This document shows positions 53,409 through 62,638 of a DNA stretch of 64,000 nucleotides, one piece after another. A program made the translations under genes and the position numbers. This DNA is from Duganella fentianensis (lineage in GTDB: Bacteria > Pseudomonadota > Gammaproteobacteria > Burkholderiales > Burkholderiaceae_D): the NCBI RefSeq assembly GCF_009857835.1, contig NZ_WWCL01000002.1:1054001-1118000 (forward strand), written 5' to 3'. Below the pieces are notes generated by a model. That model searched no databases and was not told the DNA's origin. It saw only the letters and a program-made list of their open reading frames with translations. The first letter of the stretch is position 1, and every line of letters starts with the position of its first letter.

Positions 53409-53750
53409 GTCTTGCGGATGTCACCACATATTTTCGTTGCCATTCTGCAACATCATCAGAACGCCGGTACATTCCTTTAATTACCGGCTTTATACTTCTA
53501 ACTGATTTCTTTTAATGAATTATAAAAATTTTCGATATTACATCGCCACGAATACATTTGCTGGGAGCGAGGCACGCATTTTGTATTTGAAGAAAGGCGC
53601 CGAGCCGAGGACTTTCATGACCGCAGCAGTGATATGACTTATGTCATGACGAAAATTTATTTATACGTACAATTCTCGAGTTATTGAGCTCACATAAACA
53701 TCGATCGTATTTACCACGCTAGAAGCCATTTAACACACTAGAAAGTCCGC
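53409..53750. other. Promoter gap before the PD-(D/E)XK gene, with an inverted repeat
   Basis: A+T-rich noncoding stretch. It contains a perfect repeat ATGAC-TTAT-GTCAT at 53634-53647, followed by AT-rich, promoter-like sequence. No ORF with content. Confidence 0.45.
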
Positions 53751-55124
53751 ATGCAAGACTCAATTCTTGATGAACTCTGGCAGAACTGGATATTCCGCAT
53801 CAGCCTCTCATCCAACGAACTTTTCCATTCTAATTTTTTGCAAACAGCGCTGGGAGACTTCACGTGCGAGATCGAGGGCGATAAATCAAGCGTCACTTCC
53901 TGGAAGCGCGTATGCGACTTTGCCCGCTGGGCAGATCTGGATCCTGCCTGGGTTGACCGGATAAAGAATAAATTCAAGAACCACCAGGTTTTCCTGCGAC
54001 GAGAGTGGCAAAACCTCGACTTGGCCGTGGTCGTGCATGTTACAGGTAACAAAAAAAAACCAAAAGAAATAGTCCTGTTCGGCGTTGAATTAAAAATCAA
54101 GTCTTATCCGACGCGTGAGCAGTTACAGCGGTATATCAAAGTTCTGGAGTCCCACAATGGAAACGAGTTTAGCGAGCCCAAGCTTGTGCTCCTGTCGCTT
54201 CTTGCCCCGCTGGATACATTCAGTACGTTAGCCAACCTCAAAATAATGAATTTTGAGCAGCTCGCTAACGGGATGCGCGAACTTATTCCATCCAGTGGCA
54301 CGCTTGCAGCAGCGATCAAGGAATACGTACGATGCTGCGAATCACTGCACCGGCTCAGTCTTTTCTGGGTGCAACAATTAAGCCCTGAGATCAGTCTTGA
54401 TGAGATAGTTTCCAAGCATCCCTCCTATCGCCGGATGCATCCGATTTGGTCAAAGCTATGCGCCGCTTATTTGTGCGAACTGGTCAAAAAAGAAATCCGC
54501 GACTTTCCGGTTCCGGACAATATTCAATTAGAGCCCGTCCCAGGGTTTTCGAATGGCAAATGGAACGCGGACTTCTTGTGGAGCAAACGCACAACCAACG
54601 TCGCGACGGACGCGGGTACGCCAACCCCGAAAGATATAATCGTCAAAGTCGGCGTACAGATTGAGGGGGATACTCTGCGCTTTATGCTCAATGCTCTCAA
54701 TATCACGCACCGAGGAACAAGCGCGCGACGTATCGTCGAGCAAGTTCTGCTCGAGCAAGCCTTAAGTAACGGGCTCTACCAGCGATTGCACACGTTATAC
54801 ATGCTTCACCATGCGGAGTCGGCCGCCGTGGTGGATCGAAACGTATCAGACTTCTGGGATACGCATAGCGAGGTACTCATGCTCGAAGGGGGAAAACCGA
54901 TTCTCAGTGTACCCAAGGATAGAAAGGGCTTCCGACTCACTGGCTACGATAATAGCAGTAACTTTGGACATGCCGACTACCGCCTCAAGCTAAAGCCAGG
55001 GGCGAATCTCAGCCAGATCAGCAAAATTATCGCTAAAGCGCTGATGGGTGATTTCAACGAAAATGGTCATCAAGCCTTTCAACGCATACTAAATGACACT
55101 TCAATATTTACCAGCGGAGGCTGA
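53751..55124 (+). CDS. PD-(D/E)XK nuclease superfamily protein (PDDEXK_4-like), 457 aa
   Basis: The N-terminal nuclease-like core has NFLQTALGDFTCEIEG, the acid in REWQNLDLAVVVHV and the E-x-K pair in FGVELKIKSYPTREQLQRYI, as in PDDEXK_4 proteins where D...ExK ligates metal. The rest (about 170-457) has helices and a mixed domain ending QKAFQ-like with no motif I know. It lies between the AAA+ gene and island repeat copy 3, and base composition is lower in GC than in the backbone. A solitary predicted nuclease of this kind is common in abortive-infection loci; its role is unproven. Confidence 0.75.
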   Translation: MQDSILDELWQNWIFRISLSSNELFHSNFLQTALGDFTCEIEGDKSSVTSWKRVCDFARWADLDPAWVDRIKNKFKNHQVFLRREWQNLDLAVVVHVTGNKKKPKEIVLFGVELKIKSYPTREQLQRYIKVLESHNGNEFSEPKLVLLSLLAPLDTFSTLANLKIMNFEQLANGMRELIPSSGTLAAAIKEYVRCCESLHRLSLFWVQQLSPEISLDEIVSKHPSYRRMHPIWSKLCAAYLCELVKKEIRDFPVPDNIQLEPVPGFSNGKWNADFLWSKRTTNVATDAGTPTPKDIIVKVGVQIEGDTLRFMLNALNITHRGTSARRIVEQVLLEQALSNGLYQRLHTLYMLHHAESAAVVDRNVSDFWDTHSEVLMLEGGKPILSVPKDRKGFRLTGYDNSSNFGHADYRLKLKPGANLSQISKIIAKALMGDFNENGHQAFQRILNDTSIFTSGG

Positions 55125-55323
55125 CACAGCCTTGCTGCGATTCGAAATAGCCACTCTCTCTCTTAGCAATGCCCCCGATTCCACTCTTAATGGATCCGTC
55201 TCCCTCGGGTTCCGCACCAGCGACTCGGGTAAAGCGACCAGATCAGTCGCCTTGGCTAGAGACCAAAAGCCCGCCTGCTCTTGGCAGGGGATCCATGCCC
55301 GTTTACCTGAAGCTCGTACAATC
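55125..55323. other. Spacer before repeat copy 3
   Basis: No gene seen. Together with the repeat and the HNH gene's 3' flank it forms a 415-bp gap from 55125 to 55539. Confidence 0.4.
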
Positions 55324-55472
55324 CGGAATCTGTTTTTTTTTAGCGACGTCAGATTAGCTCAGCAACCATCAGTATAGGGACGGTGTTGCAGAGCCCAGCA
55401 GGGAAAGTGCGCTGAAATGCGCTTCCATTATCCCAAATCTGCGTCAAATTTTTGATGGTATTTACTCAGCAG
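55324..55472 (+). repeat. Island repeat, copy 3 (149 bp)
   Basis: Same orientation as the other two: CGGAATCTG, T9, AGCGACGTCAGATTAGCTCA (identical to copy 1 in this block), GGTGTTGCAGAG, GTGCGCTGAAATGCG, then CTTCCATT, and ends TTTACTCAGCAG. It lacks the short GCTAAAAC segment present in copies 1 and 2. It separates module 2 from the HNH/Vsr/Dcm module. Confidence 0.85.
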
Positions 55473-55539
55473 CCGTTCCTTTACCAATAACCTGCCAGAG
55501 TTAGCCAGGACATACATTGGCCCTTGCTAATATTGCCCG

Positions 55540-56439
55540 TTACGCCAACCGTGTACCATACGCTCTCAGAAGAACATCAAGGGCCACCCCAATATCCCTA
55601 ATCGCAAGGTCCCTCATGCGTCTAGCGTATAACATTTCTAAATAGGGGACGCGGGTTTCATCAGTGCCGAAATGGATATGTTTATGACAGGTAGGGCAAA
55701 GAGAAATTATATTCTCGGTCACATCAAGACTGCTCTCAAATTGATTCTGCACTGCCATCGGAATGAGATGGTGTGCCTCAACAAATTGATTACCAGAAGC
55801 AGCAGACCTAAAAGTGGCATGGGAAGGATCTATCTCGCAACGGAACCCAGCACGCTTCAGAGCATCAAGCGCAATTTGCGGGTTCCTGGGGTACTGCATA
55901 CGCGATGTCTTGAAAACAGAGCCTCTGGCAACTCCGCCAATTTCACGCTGAAACACTTCATCGAATATATCATCGGAGGGATTGGACGAATCCGTAGCTT
56001 CAGGTAACAAAGGGGATTCCCAAAAACCATCCCAAGTTGGGCGCGCGATAAACCCTATATGCGGCCGATCGGACCCTGCCACAGTATAAATATAGAATAT
56101 ATCGTTCGTTTTAGCATAAAATCCATCAGAAGCTGACATGTAAAGACGTAGTTCGTTCCCCTCCGACTTAGGATAACGAATAGCAAGGTTGCGTGCAGCC
56201 CATTCGCTAAGAGATCCGCGATTATGGATCAGAAATTCAAATCTTTCGGGCTTTCCGTCCGGCACGGCGCCCCCCCTGCGTGTAAAACTATCTAGCGGGT
56301 AACAGTGACCAACGACTTCTTTCTCGTTGGCATCAATAGTGATTGATCTGTCTCTCTCCGCCTCCCTTTCAGTCACAACAGAATATGCACCATGTTCGGC
56401 GCCAAGAGTTTTAAGCTGATCATCTGACATTCTGGGCAT
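55540..56439 (-). CDS. HNH endonuclease, 299 aa
   Basis: C-terminal HNH domain: FRCEIDPSHATFRSA, FVEAHHLIPMAVQ, LDVTENIISLCPTCHKHIHF, giving the zinc-binding Cys set and the His-Asn-His catalytic order. The N-terminal part (about 1-170) is specific and unmatched, with RLYMSASDGFYAKTN and FEFLIHNRGSLSEWAARNLA; it may bind DNA or sense modification. It lies at the left end of module 3, on the opposite strand to vsr and dcm. Such proteins act as modification-dependent or phage-restricting nucleases. Confidence 0.85.
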   Translation of the reverse strand: MPRMSDDQLKTLGAEHGAYSVVTEREAERDRSITIDANEKEVVGHCYPLDSFTRRGGAVPDGKPERFEFLIHNRGSLSEWAARNLAIRYPKSEGNELRLYMSASDGFYAKTNDIFYIYTVAGSDRPHIGFIARPTWDGFWESPLLPEATDSSNPSDDIFDEVFQREIGGVARGSVFKTSRMQYPRNPQIALDALKRAGFRCEIDPSHATFRSAASGNQFVEAHHLIPMAVQNQFESSLDVTENIISLCPTCHKHIHFGTDETRVPYLEMLYARRMRDLAIRDIGVALDVLLRAYGTRLA

Positions 56440-56764
56440 CTATATCACTACCTAACTCTGTTTGAAGGAATATCCAAGAAAGGGCACAACATCTGATTTG
56501 CAAATTTGCAATTGAAGTTATCAGAACCCTGCACGAAAAGCAACTTTATTGGAAAGATATGGGTCGCAACCCGCCTCGCAAACATCCCCAGCCTGTAATA
56601 AGAGGACGCCAGAGCACACGGAACTGAAATCCCATATTGACTCGGCCTTACTAGCGAACTTGCCCGCACAGTGCGAACAATACCTACTAAGCCAGTTAGC
56701 CAATTACACTAGCCAAGTCTGATTCTCACCATAGCAACTGCTCAACCAGCATATTTCGATATTC
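56440..56764. other. Divergent promoter gap between HNH and vsr genes
   Basis: Noncoding, with only short overlapping ORFs. It must contain promoters for the HNH gene (minus) and for the vsr-dcm unit (plus). No clear palindrome seen. Confidence 0.4.
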
Positions 56765-57232
56765 ATGGATATTGTGCCCACTCAGAAACGCTCAGAAATG
56801 ATGGCCGGTATCAAGGCAAAAAATACCGGACCAGAGATACGGGTCCGGCATTTTCTCCATAAAAACGGTTTCCGCTTCCGCCTCCACAGAAGGGACCTGC
56901 CAGGAAACCCTGACATCGTGCTCCCCCGCTACCGCACATGCATATTCGTACATGGCTGCTTCTGGCACCGGCACGATGGCTGCAAACTCGCAAGCAATCC
57001 GAAAAGCAGGCAGGACTTCTGGCGAGAGAAATTCGGAGCAAATGTACGCCGGGATAAGTTAAACAGAAGACTCCTTGAGGAAGACGGATGGAGAGTTGTA
57101 ATTGTATGGGAGTGCGGCTTGCGTAAGTACGGTCCGGCAGGACTCGACTGGCTGCCGCACTGGTTGCGTGGGGATGCCGGCAGCATCGAATGGCCACCTG
57201 GACCACTGGGAACAGATGATTCTGCTCTGTAG
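56765..57232 (+). CDS. vsr: Very short patch repair endonuclease (Vsr), 155 aa
   Basis: Nicks DNA next to T:G mismatches arising from deaminated 5-methylcytosine, partnering the adjacent cytosine methyltransferase. Motifs: DIVPTQKRSEMMAGIKAKNT, RLHRRDLPGNPDIVLPRYRT with the catalytic Asp, FVHGCFWHRHDGCKLASNP with the zinc-binding His/Cys set, and WRVVIVWECGLRK. Length matches the family. It is 65 bp upstream of dcm on the same strand. Confidence 0.95.
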   Translation: MDIVPTQKRSEMMAGIKAKNTGPEIRVRHFLHKNGFRFRLHRRDLPGNPDIVLPRYRTCIFVHGCFWHRHDGCKLASNPKSRQDFWREKFGANVRRDKLNRRLLEEDGWRVVIVWECGLRKYGPAGLDWLPHWLRGDAGSIEWPPGPLGTDDSAL

Positions 57233-57297
57233 TTGCAGGAATCGGGAATACTGACCATAATACCGGGCAAAGTACAGGATAGGTAGAATTAGCAATA

Positions 57298-58560
57298 ATG
57301 AATATGAATCTGAGCAAGGCAGACTACATCAGGTCTAAAAGAGAGCGCATGGGACTCACCCAGCAGCAGTTCGCAACGCTGCTACTGCTGAAGGAGAACG
57401 GAGAGCGCACGGTTGGCGGATGGGAGCGTGGCGAGCACCAGCCGTCTCCCAGGAAATGGGAAGATATACAGGCACTTCCGGAAGGCGCTCCGTACAGAGC
57501 GGTGGAAAACGATCCCGAATTCCGCTTTATCGACCTGTTCGCAGGGATTGGCGGTATCCGAATCCCGTTCCAGGAATTGCGTGGCAAATGCGTCTTCACG
57601 TCGGAGTGGGACAAGTTTGCCAAGAAAACCTATGCGGCAAATTTCGGCGAAATGCCGGAGGGCGATATCACAAAGATATCTGCCCAATCCATCCCCGCCC
57701 ACGACGTGCTGCTGGGCGGATTCCCCTGCCAGGCTTTTTCCCAAGCGGGTCTGAAGAAAGGATTCCTCGATACACGGGGAACCATGTTCTTCGAGATTCA
57801 GAAAATTCTCGCCCACCATCGGCCAAAAGCCTTCCTGCTGGAAAATGTCAAACAGCTACGGGGCCATAATGGCGGACGTACACTCGCCCAGATTCTCGAA
57901 ATTCTCGAAGGAAAGCACGAAAATGAGATCCCTGACGAGGTCCCCCTGAGTGCGGAAGCAAGGGAGGCACTGGGCAATAGGTTAAATTACCAGGTATTCA
58001 CCAGAGTGCTCCGTGCCCGCGATTTTGGCCGCCCGCAGAACCGCGAGCGTGTGTTTATTGTCGGCTTCGACCGCGATTACTACGGTGCCGGAACTGACTT
58101 CAGCACCATATTCTCATGGCCCGAACCCACCGGCGTCCCGACCCGCCTGGGAGACATTCTGGAGAACTCTGCTCAGCTCGCACCCCACTACACGATTTCA
58201 GATAAGCTCTGGAACGGTCATGAACGGCGTAAGCGCGAACATACCGAGAAAGGTAACGGATTCGGTTATTCGCTGTTCACAAAGGAAAGCCCTTACACCA
58301 GCACCCTGAGCGCACGTTATTACAAAGACGGCAGCGAGATACTGATCTGCCAGAAAGAACTGGGAAAAAATCCGCGCAAGCTCACGCCGCGAGAATGCGC
58401 AAGGCTACAGGGCTTCGACGAGAAGTTTATCGTTGATGCAGTCTCGGAAAGCCAGGCCTACAAACAGTTCGGAAATTCGGTAACGGTCCCTGTAATCCGC
58501 GCCATTGCAGAAGAACTGCGTGCAGCGATGGTCGCCGGCGAACGCGCGCGGCAAAGATAG
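57298..58560 (+). CDS. dcm: DNA (cytosine-5-)methyltransferase with N-terminal HTH (Dcm-like), 420 aa
   Basis: Methylates cytosine C5 and protects host DNA from the neighbouring restriction genes. Residues 1-60 are an XRE-type HTH (RERMGLTQQQFATLLL, VGGWERGEHQPSPRKW). The catalytic domain has motif I FIDLFAGIGGIRIPF, motif IV GGFPCQAFSQAG with the catalytic Cys, motif VI FLLENVKQL, motif VIII FGRPQNRERVFIVGF, and motif X QFGNSVTVPVIRAI. The HTH suggests autoregulation. It converges on the LlaJI-type nuclease gene; the recognition site is unknown. Confidence 0.95.
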   Translation: MNMNLSKADYIRSKRERMGLTQQQFATLLLLKENGERTVGGWERGEHQPSPRKWEDIQALPEGAPYRAVENDPEFRFIDLFAGIGGIRIPFQELRGKCVFTSEWDKFAKKTYAANFGEMPEGDITKISAQSIPAHDVLLGGFPCQAFSQAGLKKGFLDTRGTMFFEIQKILAHHRPKAFLLENVKQLRGHNGGRTLAQILEILEGKHENEIPDEVPLSAEAREALGNRLNYQVFTRVLRARDFGRPQNRERVFIVGFDRDYYGAGTDFSTIFSWPEPTGVPTRLGDILENSAQLAPHYTISDKLWNGHERRKREHTEKGNGFGYSLFTKESPYTSTLSARYYKDGSEILICQKELGKNPRKLTPRECARLQGFDEKFIVDAVSESQAYKQFGNSVTVPVIRAIAEELRAAMVAGERARQR

Positions 58561-58678
58561 TAGCGGGGAAATCTGCCAGCCAGAGCAGTCACGTACGTGC
58601 AGGGGGATATCCGGACAAAACCTCTAGGGAAGCCACAGCACCTGTAACACGCAGGGATAGCCGGCAAATATCCGGGAA

Positions 58679-60022
58679 TCAGGCGTCCCGCCTACCTGCC
58701 ATCAGAAAAGACTCGGTTATTTCCGTTGACAGGGTCCCCGCAATGAAATGCTGCATCACCTGCACAGGATCGATGTAGACGCAGCGCACCGGCGGGAACA
58801 ATTCGTCGAACCGCCTGGATCTGTCACGTGATTCGACCGCGGCATACGACAGTTTTCCGCACCCCGGGAAGACAAATATGTTATCAACAGTCCAGCCGGG
58901 GTATGCCTCCTGAAGAGCCTTTGCATAAAAAAACTGCTTGACCAGATCGTGCCAGCCCGGTGCAGTACTCACATCCCTGGCCTGATAGTACTTGGCGTCG
59001 ACAACCGCCATATGCCGGCGCGCAGCAACTCCGAGCACAAGATCAGGCCGCATACCCTTTCCGGGTGCCGGCTGTCTCTCTCCGTTCTGTGCGTAATAGA
59101 CCGGAACTGGCAGTTCTCTAGAAACATCTTTCCGCCAGGCCGTAATCTCGGCAAGCATGTATTCCCAGACCCAGTGGAAATCGCGCAGGCCGATCACAAC
59201 AGGACTTCCGCCTGCCAGCTTGTGGTGCCGGAAATAGCGGAGCAGATTACGGATAAGCCGCATATGACGATCCGAATAAACCAGCACCATCTCGTGCTTC
59301 AGCATGGCGATACAGTACTCGGCCCTGTCCAGTAGATCCGGATCCGCATCCAGATCGGACGCAAGACGCCCTCCCGCCTCTCCTGTCACCCACCAGCCGA
59401 ACATCTCGTCCAGCTTCGATATGACAGCACCGTGGATACGCGTAACGATGCTGTCGAGGGTCGAGCAGCGTCGAGTACCTATCAGCTCGGGATAGATTGG
59501 CATCCCGTCCGCATCCGGCAGTACCGCGACCATCCGGATAGTGCGCCTCCAGTCTGTCCTGCCATTGTTGCTCGTCTGCTGGCGCGAAACTGTAGCGTAC
59601 AGGCCATTCAGGCGATAGTCATCCAGCAATTCGCGCACCAGCGCAAGTTGTGCATCCTGCTCGAACTCGACGAGACCTGACTCTTCCGGAATCGTATTCG
59701 CCGGCCTGCGCCGTCCGTAGAGTTCCAGACAGCTTGTCGTGAGCGCGGCAAGACTATCCTTTTCAGCAATGGTTACAGGCAACGCAGAACCGCGGGGAAT
59801 AAAAACGAAAACTTCGCTATCCTGCGCTATCAGACCGCAGAACGAAATAGTCTGCTCTCCGTCTGCTACCAGCCCGCGCCGGACGATCTCTTCTTTCAGC
59901 CAGACGGGATAGCCATCTCCGCCAAGAACGCCTAGCGCACACCTATCCTCGACGAGACGGATCTTTACTCCTGATCGGGCGGATCCGCTACTCTGCAAGA
60001 TCGCCGCCCTGCTCCCCGGCAT
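58679..60022 (-). CDS. LlaJI-family restriction endonuclease (nuclease subunit), 447 aa
   Basis: Nuclease subunit of a GTP/ATP-dependent restriction enzyme. The PD-(D/E)XK site is MRPDLVLGVAARRHMAVVDA followed by KYYQ (D...D-x-K). Other family segments are GYPVWLKEEIVRRGL, AVLPDADGMPIYPELIGTRR, DFHWVWEYMLAEITAWR and YAKALQEAYPGWTVDNIFVF. It overlaps the end of the McrB-like gene by 35 bp, so the two are coupled, as in LlaJI-type R1/R2 pairs. The related dcm gene would supply the modification. Confidence 0.85.
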   Translation of the reverse strand: MPGSRAAILQSSGSARSGVKIRLVEDRCALGVLGGDGYPVWLKEEIVRRGLVADGEQTISFCGLIAQDSEVFVFIPRGSALPVTIAEKDSLAALTTSCLELYGRRRPANTIPEESGLVEFEQDAQLALVRELLDDYRLNGLYATVSRQQTSNNGRTDWRRTIRMVAVLPDADGMPIYPELIGTRRCSTLDSIVTRIHGAVISKLDEMFGWWVTGEAGGRLASDLDADPDLLDRAEYCIAMLKHEMVLVYSDRHMRLIRNLLRYFRHHKLAGGSPVVIGLRDFHWVWEYMLAEITAWRKDVSRELPVPVYYAQNGERQPAPGKGMRPDLVLGVAARRHMAVVDAKYYQARDVSTAPGWHDLVKQFFYAKALQEAYPGWTVDNIFVFPGCGKLSYAAVESRDRSRRFDELFPPVRCVYIDPVQVMQHFIAGTLSTEITESFLMAGRRDA

Positions 60023-61634
60023 CCGTCTCGGGGAATAGCGTGCGCATCAGCGCATCACTGAAGACCGGCCTGTTCGCCGAATATGCCGCAATCAGGTTTC
60101 CATAACTCTTGAGCCCCGGTGCGAAAACTCTGCCGCGATGACCATGGCGAAGCACATCATCCCAGAGATAGAGGAACAGCTTGCCCAACGCCGTAGGCAC
60201 TCCCGCTCCGGAGCCCGTGGCAAGTTCTTTCTCCGACAGAAAGAACGGTCCAAGCAGGCGATCCTCCGGAACACCGAGGTCTTCAAGAACGGCATTCACC
60301 GCCATGGCAAAAGGCTTCCACGCGATATCCGTTCGCGCTCCGCTTCTGTCGGCGATCTGCAGATTGCCAGAAGCACAGATACCGAAATCGACCGGAACGT
60401 ATTCGTACAACCAGCGACGTTTGAAAGCGGTATCGAGCGGCATGACAGCCTGGTCTCCACCATTCATCGACGCCAGCAGTGAAAGATTGGATGGCAGGCG
60501 GATGTCCCCAATCCAGTGAGGTATCTTCTGCTTGAGATAGTCCGCGAATGCGATATCACTGGGCATCACGGAATACTCGCTGGTCCCATCTGCATCGCGG
60601 TCGAGCAGCTGGAATACCTCGCCGAATACTGCAGCGGCAGGCGCCCTGTTTATTTCTTCGATCACGAGGAAGTAGTGGCGCACTGGATCGTTAAACGCAG
60701 CAACCAGAGCAAGCGCGAACGGTCCGGGCTGGAATGCGTAGGTCAGTCTCCCCTCGGCCATTGCAGGCCGATATGTACCGATAAAATCTCCGGACTGAGT
60801 ATCCGCATGGAATACCGTACGGATAGTGCAGTCGTCGGGAGACTTCCTGATACGGTCTTTTATCCTGTGGCTCTTGCCGGTGCCCGGGGCACCGTAGAAG
60901 ATCACATTCGAAGCACCGGTAACTCTGGTGCCGGTAGAAACAGCAGACGTTAGACCTAGGAACCGAACCAGCTGGAGATCAACCAGGTTCCGGATCGCCA
61001 GATCGAGGTCGGCATCGTCCGCCACAGCACGTATGACTAAAGGCAACCGGTCGGAGTTCGCCTGGATGACACTGGCTGCCTTGCGGACCGAAGACCCCAT
61101 CCAGTCGTTGTCCGCCCGGTCCAGCGCCTTTCCGACACCAGACCACATGCGGTCAGAAAGAAAGCGGAGATAGTATTCAGCCTCGTCCGGCCGGCCGTCG
61201 AAGTACTGCCTGATAGCCTCGACAATCTTGGCTGCGCCGCCAGGTGCCAGCTTTTCAACTTCGCTCTCCCAGGCTTCGTTCGGCAGGAGATTAAGAATGG
61301 CGTCCCTTTTCCCGCCAAAGATAGGCTTTACAAGCACGAAAGAAGCTATGTGCTGTGTAACATTCCGGTAGGCTGTCAGTTCCCTATAAAAGTCACCGAA
61401 GGCATATGCATAAAGCAGCCAGCGTGAAGAAATGGATGATGATTCCTTCCTGTTGGTGAGCACGAAGCCGTAGGGATGCGTCGAAACGATAGTGTCGCTA
61501 GAGACCGTTTCGTATTGTTTCCGGAAGCGAGTCCAGATTTCATCCGGAACTTCCGGAAAAAAGTCGGAGGGGAACTCTGAAAACGTTGCCTGACAGCGGG
61601 CACGAACCTCACTCAGATTATGCAGAACAGTCAT
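59988..61634 (-). CDS. McrB-like AAA+ NTPase of the LlaJI-type restriction system, 548 aa
   Basis: Motor subunit. Walker A is VIFYGAPGTGKSHRIKDRI (about residues 245-263), Walker B is YFLVIEEINRAPAAAVFGEV, the McrB-type sensor is LASMNGGDQAVMPLDTAFKR with the arginine following. The N-terminal 230 residues (TFSEFPSDFFPEVPDEIWTR and the helical region after it) are presumably the DNA- or modification-recognising part and match no domain I know. It is upstream of and overlaps the LlaJI nuclease gene, and 41 bp after the unknown gene at 61676. Confidence 0.9.
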   Translation of the reverse strand: MTVLHNLSEVRARCQATFSEFPSDFFPEVPDEIWTRFRKQYETVSSDTIVSTHPYGFVLTNRKESSSISSRWLLYAYAFGDFYRELTAYRNVTQHIASFVLVKPIFGGKRDAILNLLPNEAWESEVEKLAPGGAAKIVEAIRQYFDGRPDEAEYYLRFLSDRMWSGVGKALDRADNDWMGSSVRKAASVIQANSDRLPLVIRAVADDADLDLAIRNLVDLQLVRFLGLTSAVSTGTRVTGASNVIFYGAPGTGKSHRIKDRIRKSPDDCTIRTVFHADTQSGDFIGTYRPAMAEGRLTYAFQPGPFALALVAAFNDPVRHYFLVIEEINRAPAAAVFGEVFQLLDRDADGTSEYSVMPSDIAFADYLKQKIPHWIGDIRLPSNLSLLASMNGGDQAVMPLDTAFKRRWLYEYVPVDFGICASGNLQIADRSGARTDIAWKPFAMAVNAVLEDLGVPEDRLLGPFFLSEKELATGSGAGVPTALGKLFLYLWDDVLRHGHRGRVFAPGLKSYGNLIAAYSANRPVFSDALMRTLFPETDAGEQGGDLAE

Positions 61635-61675
61635 CGGTCGGGTTGCTCTTCCTGTATTCTTTGGATTGGCGATTG

Positions 61676-62602
61676 CTATTTATCGAAACGGATCCACAGA
61701 TCCCGTGAAACTTCCTGCCGCATGTTTTCGATCAGCTTTTTCTGTACGTCGGAAAACTGGTTATATTCGAACTCCGCCAGCGAATACAGCAGATACTTGA
61801 CCTCGCCTATCCGGTCGCCCATCGCCTTGCAGAACGGGTGTTCCGGATTGATACGCAGGCCGAGGTCGTCAGAAAAATGTGGCTCCCAGAGAGACCCATC
61901 CCTCGTGCGCTCGAGTAATACATGGAATCTATCACTATTTCCGGCGGTGTCTATACTTATGTGCCGCGACGATGACACCCTGCCGCCACAAAGCAGCCTG
62001 AATTCCAGCAGCTGGTTAAAGATATTCGCCAGCGCATCGCCAAATCCCGAGCGGTATATGTCGTAACGATCTGCAACCACGTTGCCGAACATATCGGTAT
62101 TGTCGAACCCGATGTTGCTAGCCACCTCGGCTTCGAACACACCGAACTCGCGCCTGAGCACCAACGGTATCTGCAGCCGTGCATATTTCTTCCCCTGGTG
62201 GCAGAGTGCATCGGCAATTCGCTGCCCCGAGGGTACGTATCCATCGAGGCCGAGTGCGCCGGCGATCCGCAGCGCAGCCTGCCGATAGCCGGACTTAGTT
62301 GCCAGCAGTCGCGAGATTACGTCGGCCATACCATGCTTCCCTGGCATCAGATCCTTGCTCGGTAAATCGGTAAATGACAGGCGTGTACCAGCAACGTCGG
62401 AGAAATGCTTCAGGGCGAGAAGCGCACCGATCAGATGGTCAACATACATCTCCAGCAAGCTATCCGCTTCGGCGAACATCCGGTTGAAAAGATCGATAGG
62501 CAGAGGAATACGGTTCTGCCAGAAGATCAGGCCGTCGACTCTGTTGCTCCTGTTTGTATCGTTCAAAAACTTCTTGAAGTCCGAAAGATCATACTGGTAC
62601 AC
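61676..62602 (-). CDS. Unknown protein inside the GHKL/McrB/LlaJI operon, 308 aa
   Basis: I do not recognise the family. It begins at GTG 62602 with AAGGA 7 bp upstream. There are helical stretches (LLEMYVDHLIGALLALKHFS), a basic segment HQGKKYARLQIPLVLRREFG, and a C-terminus EFEYNQFSDVQKKLIENMRQ. No catalytic or metal motif stands out. Its place between a GHKL ATPase and a McrB-like motor, with short gaps, makes it a system-specific subunit or adaptor. Confidence 0.8.
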   Translation of the reverse strand: MYQYDLSDFKKFLNDTNRSNRVDGLIFWQNRIPLPIDLFNRMFAEADSLLEMYVDHLIGALLALKHFSDVAGTRLSFTDLPSKDLMPGKHGMADVISRLLATKSGYRQAALRIAGALGLDGYVPSGQRIADALCHQGKKYARLQIPLVLRREFGVFEAEVASNIGFDNTDMFGNVVADRYDIYRSGFGDALANIFNQLLEFRLLCGGRVSSSRHISIDTAGNSDRFHVLLERTRDGSLWEPHFSDDLGLRINPEHPFCKAMGDRIGEVKYLLYSLAEFEYNQFSDVQKKLIENMRQEVSRDLWIRFDK

Positions 62603-62638
62603 ATCTATTCCTTATGAAAAAAAATCGGAACCCGACAA

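Noticed and set aside
25244..55472. Island repeats as integron attC sites
   Set aside because: They lack the GTTRRRY and RYYYAAC core sites, and the intervals of about 15 kb with multi-gene operons do not fit gene cassettes.
25244..55472. CRISPR array
   Set aside because: Only three diverged repeats of about 150 bp, 15 kb apart; no short regular repeats and no cas genes in the window.
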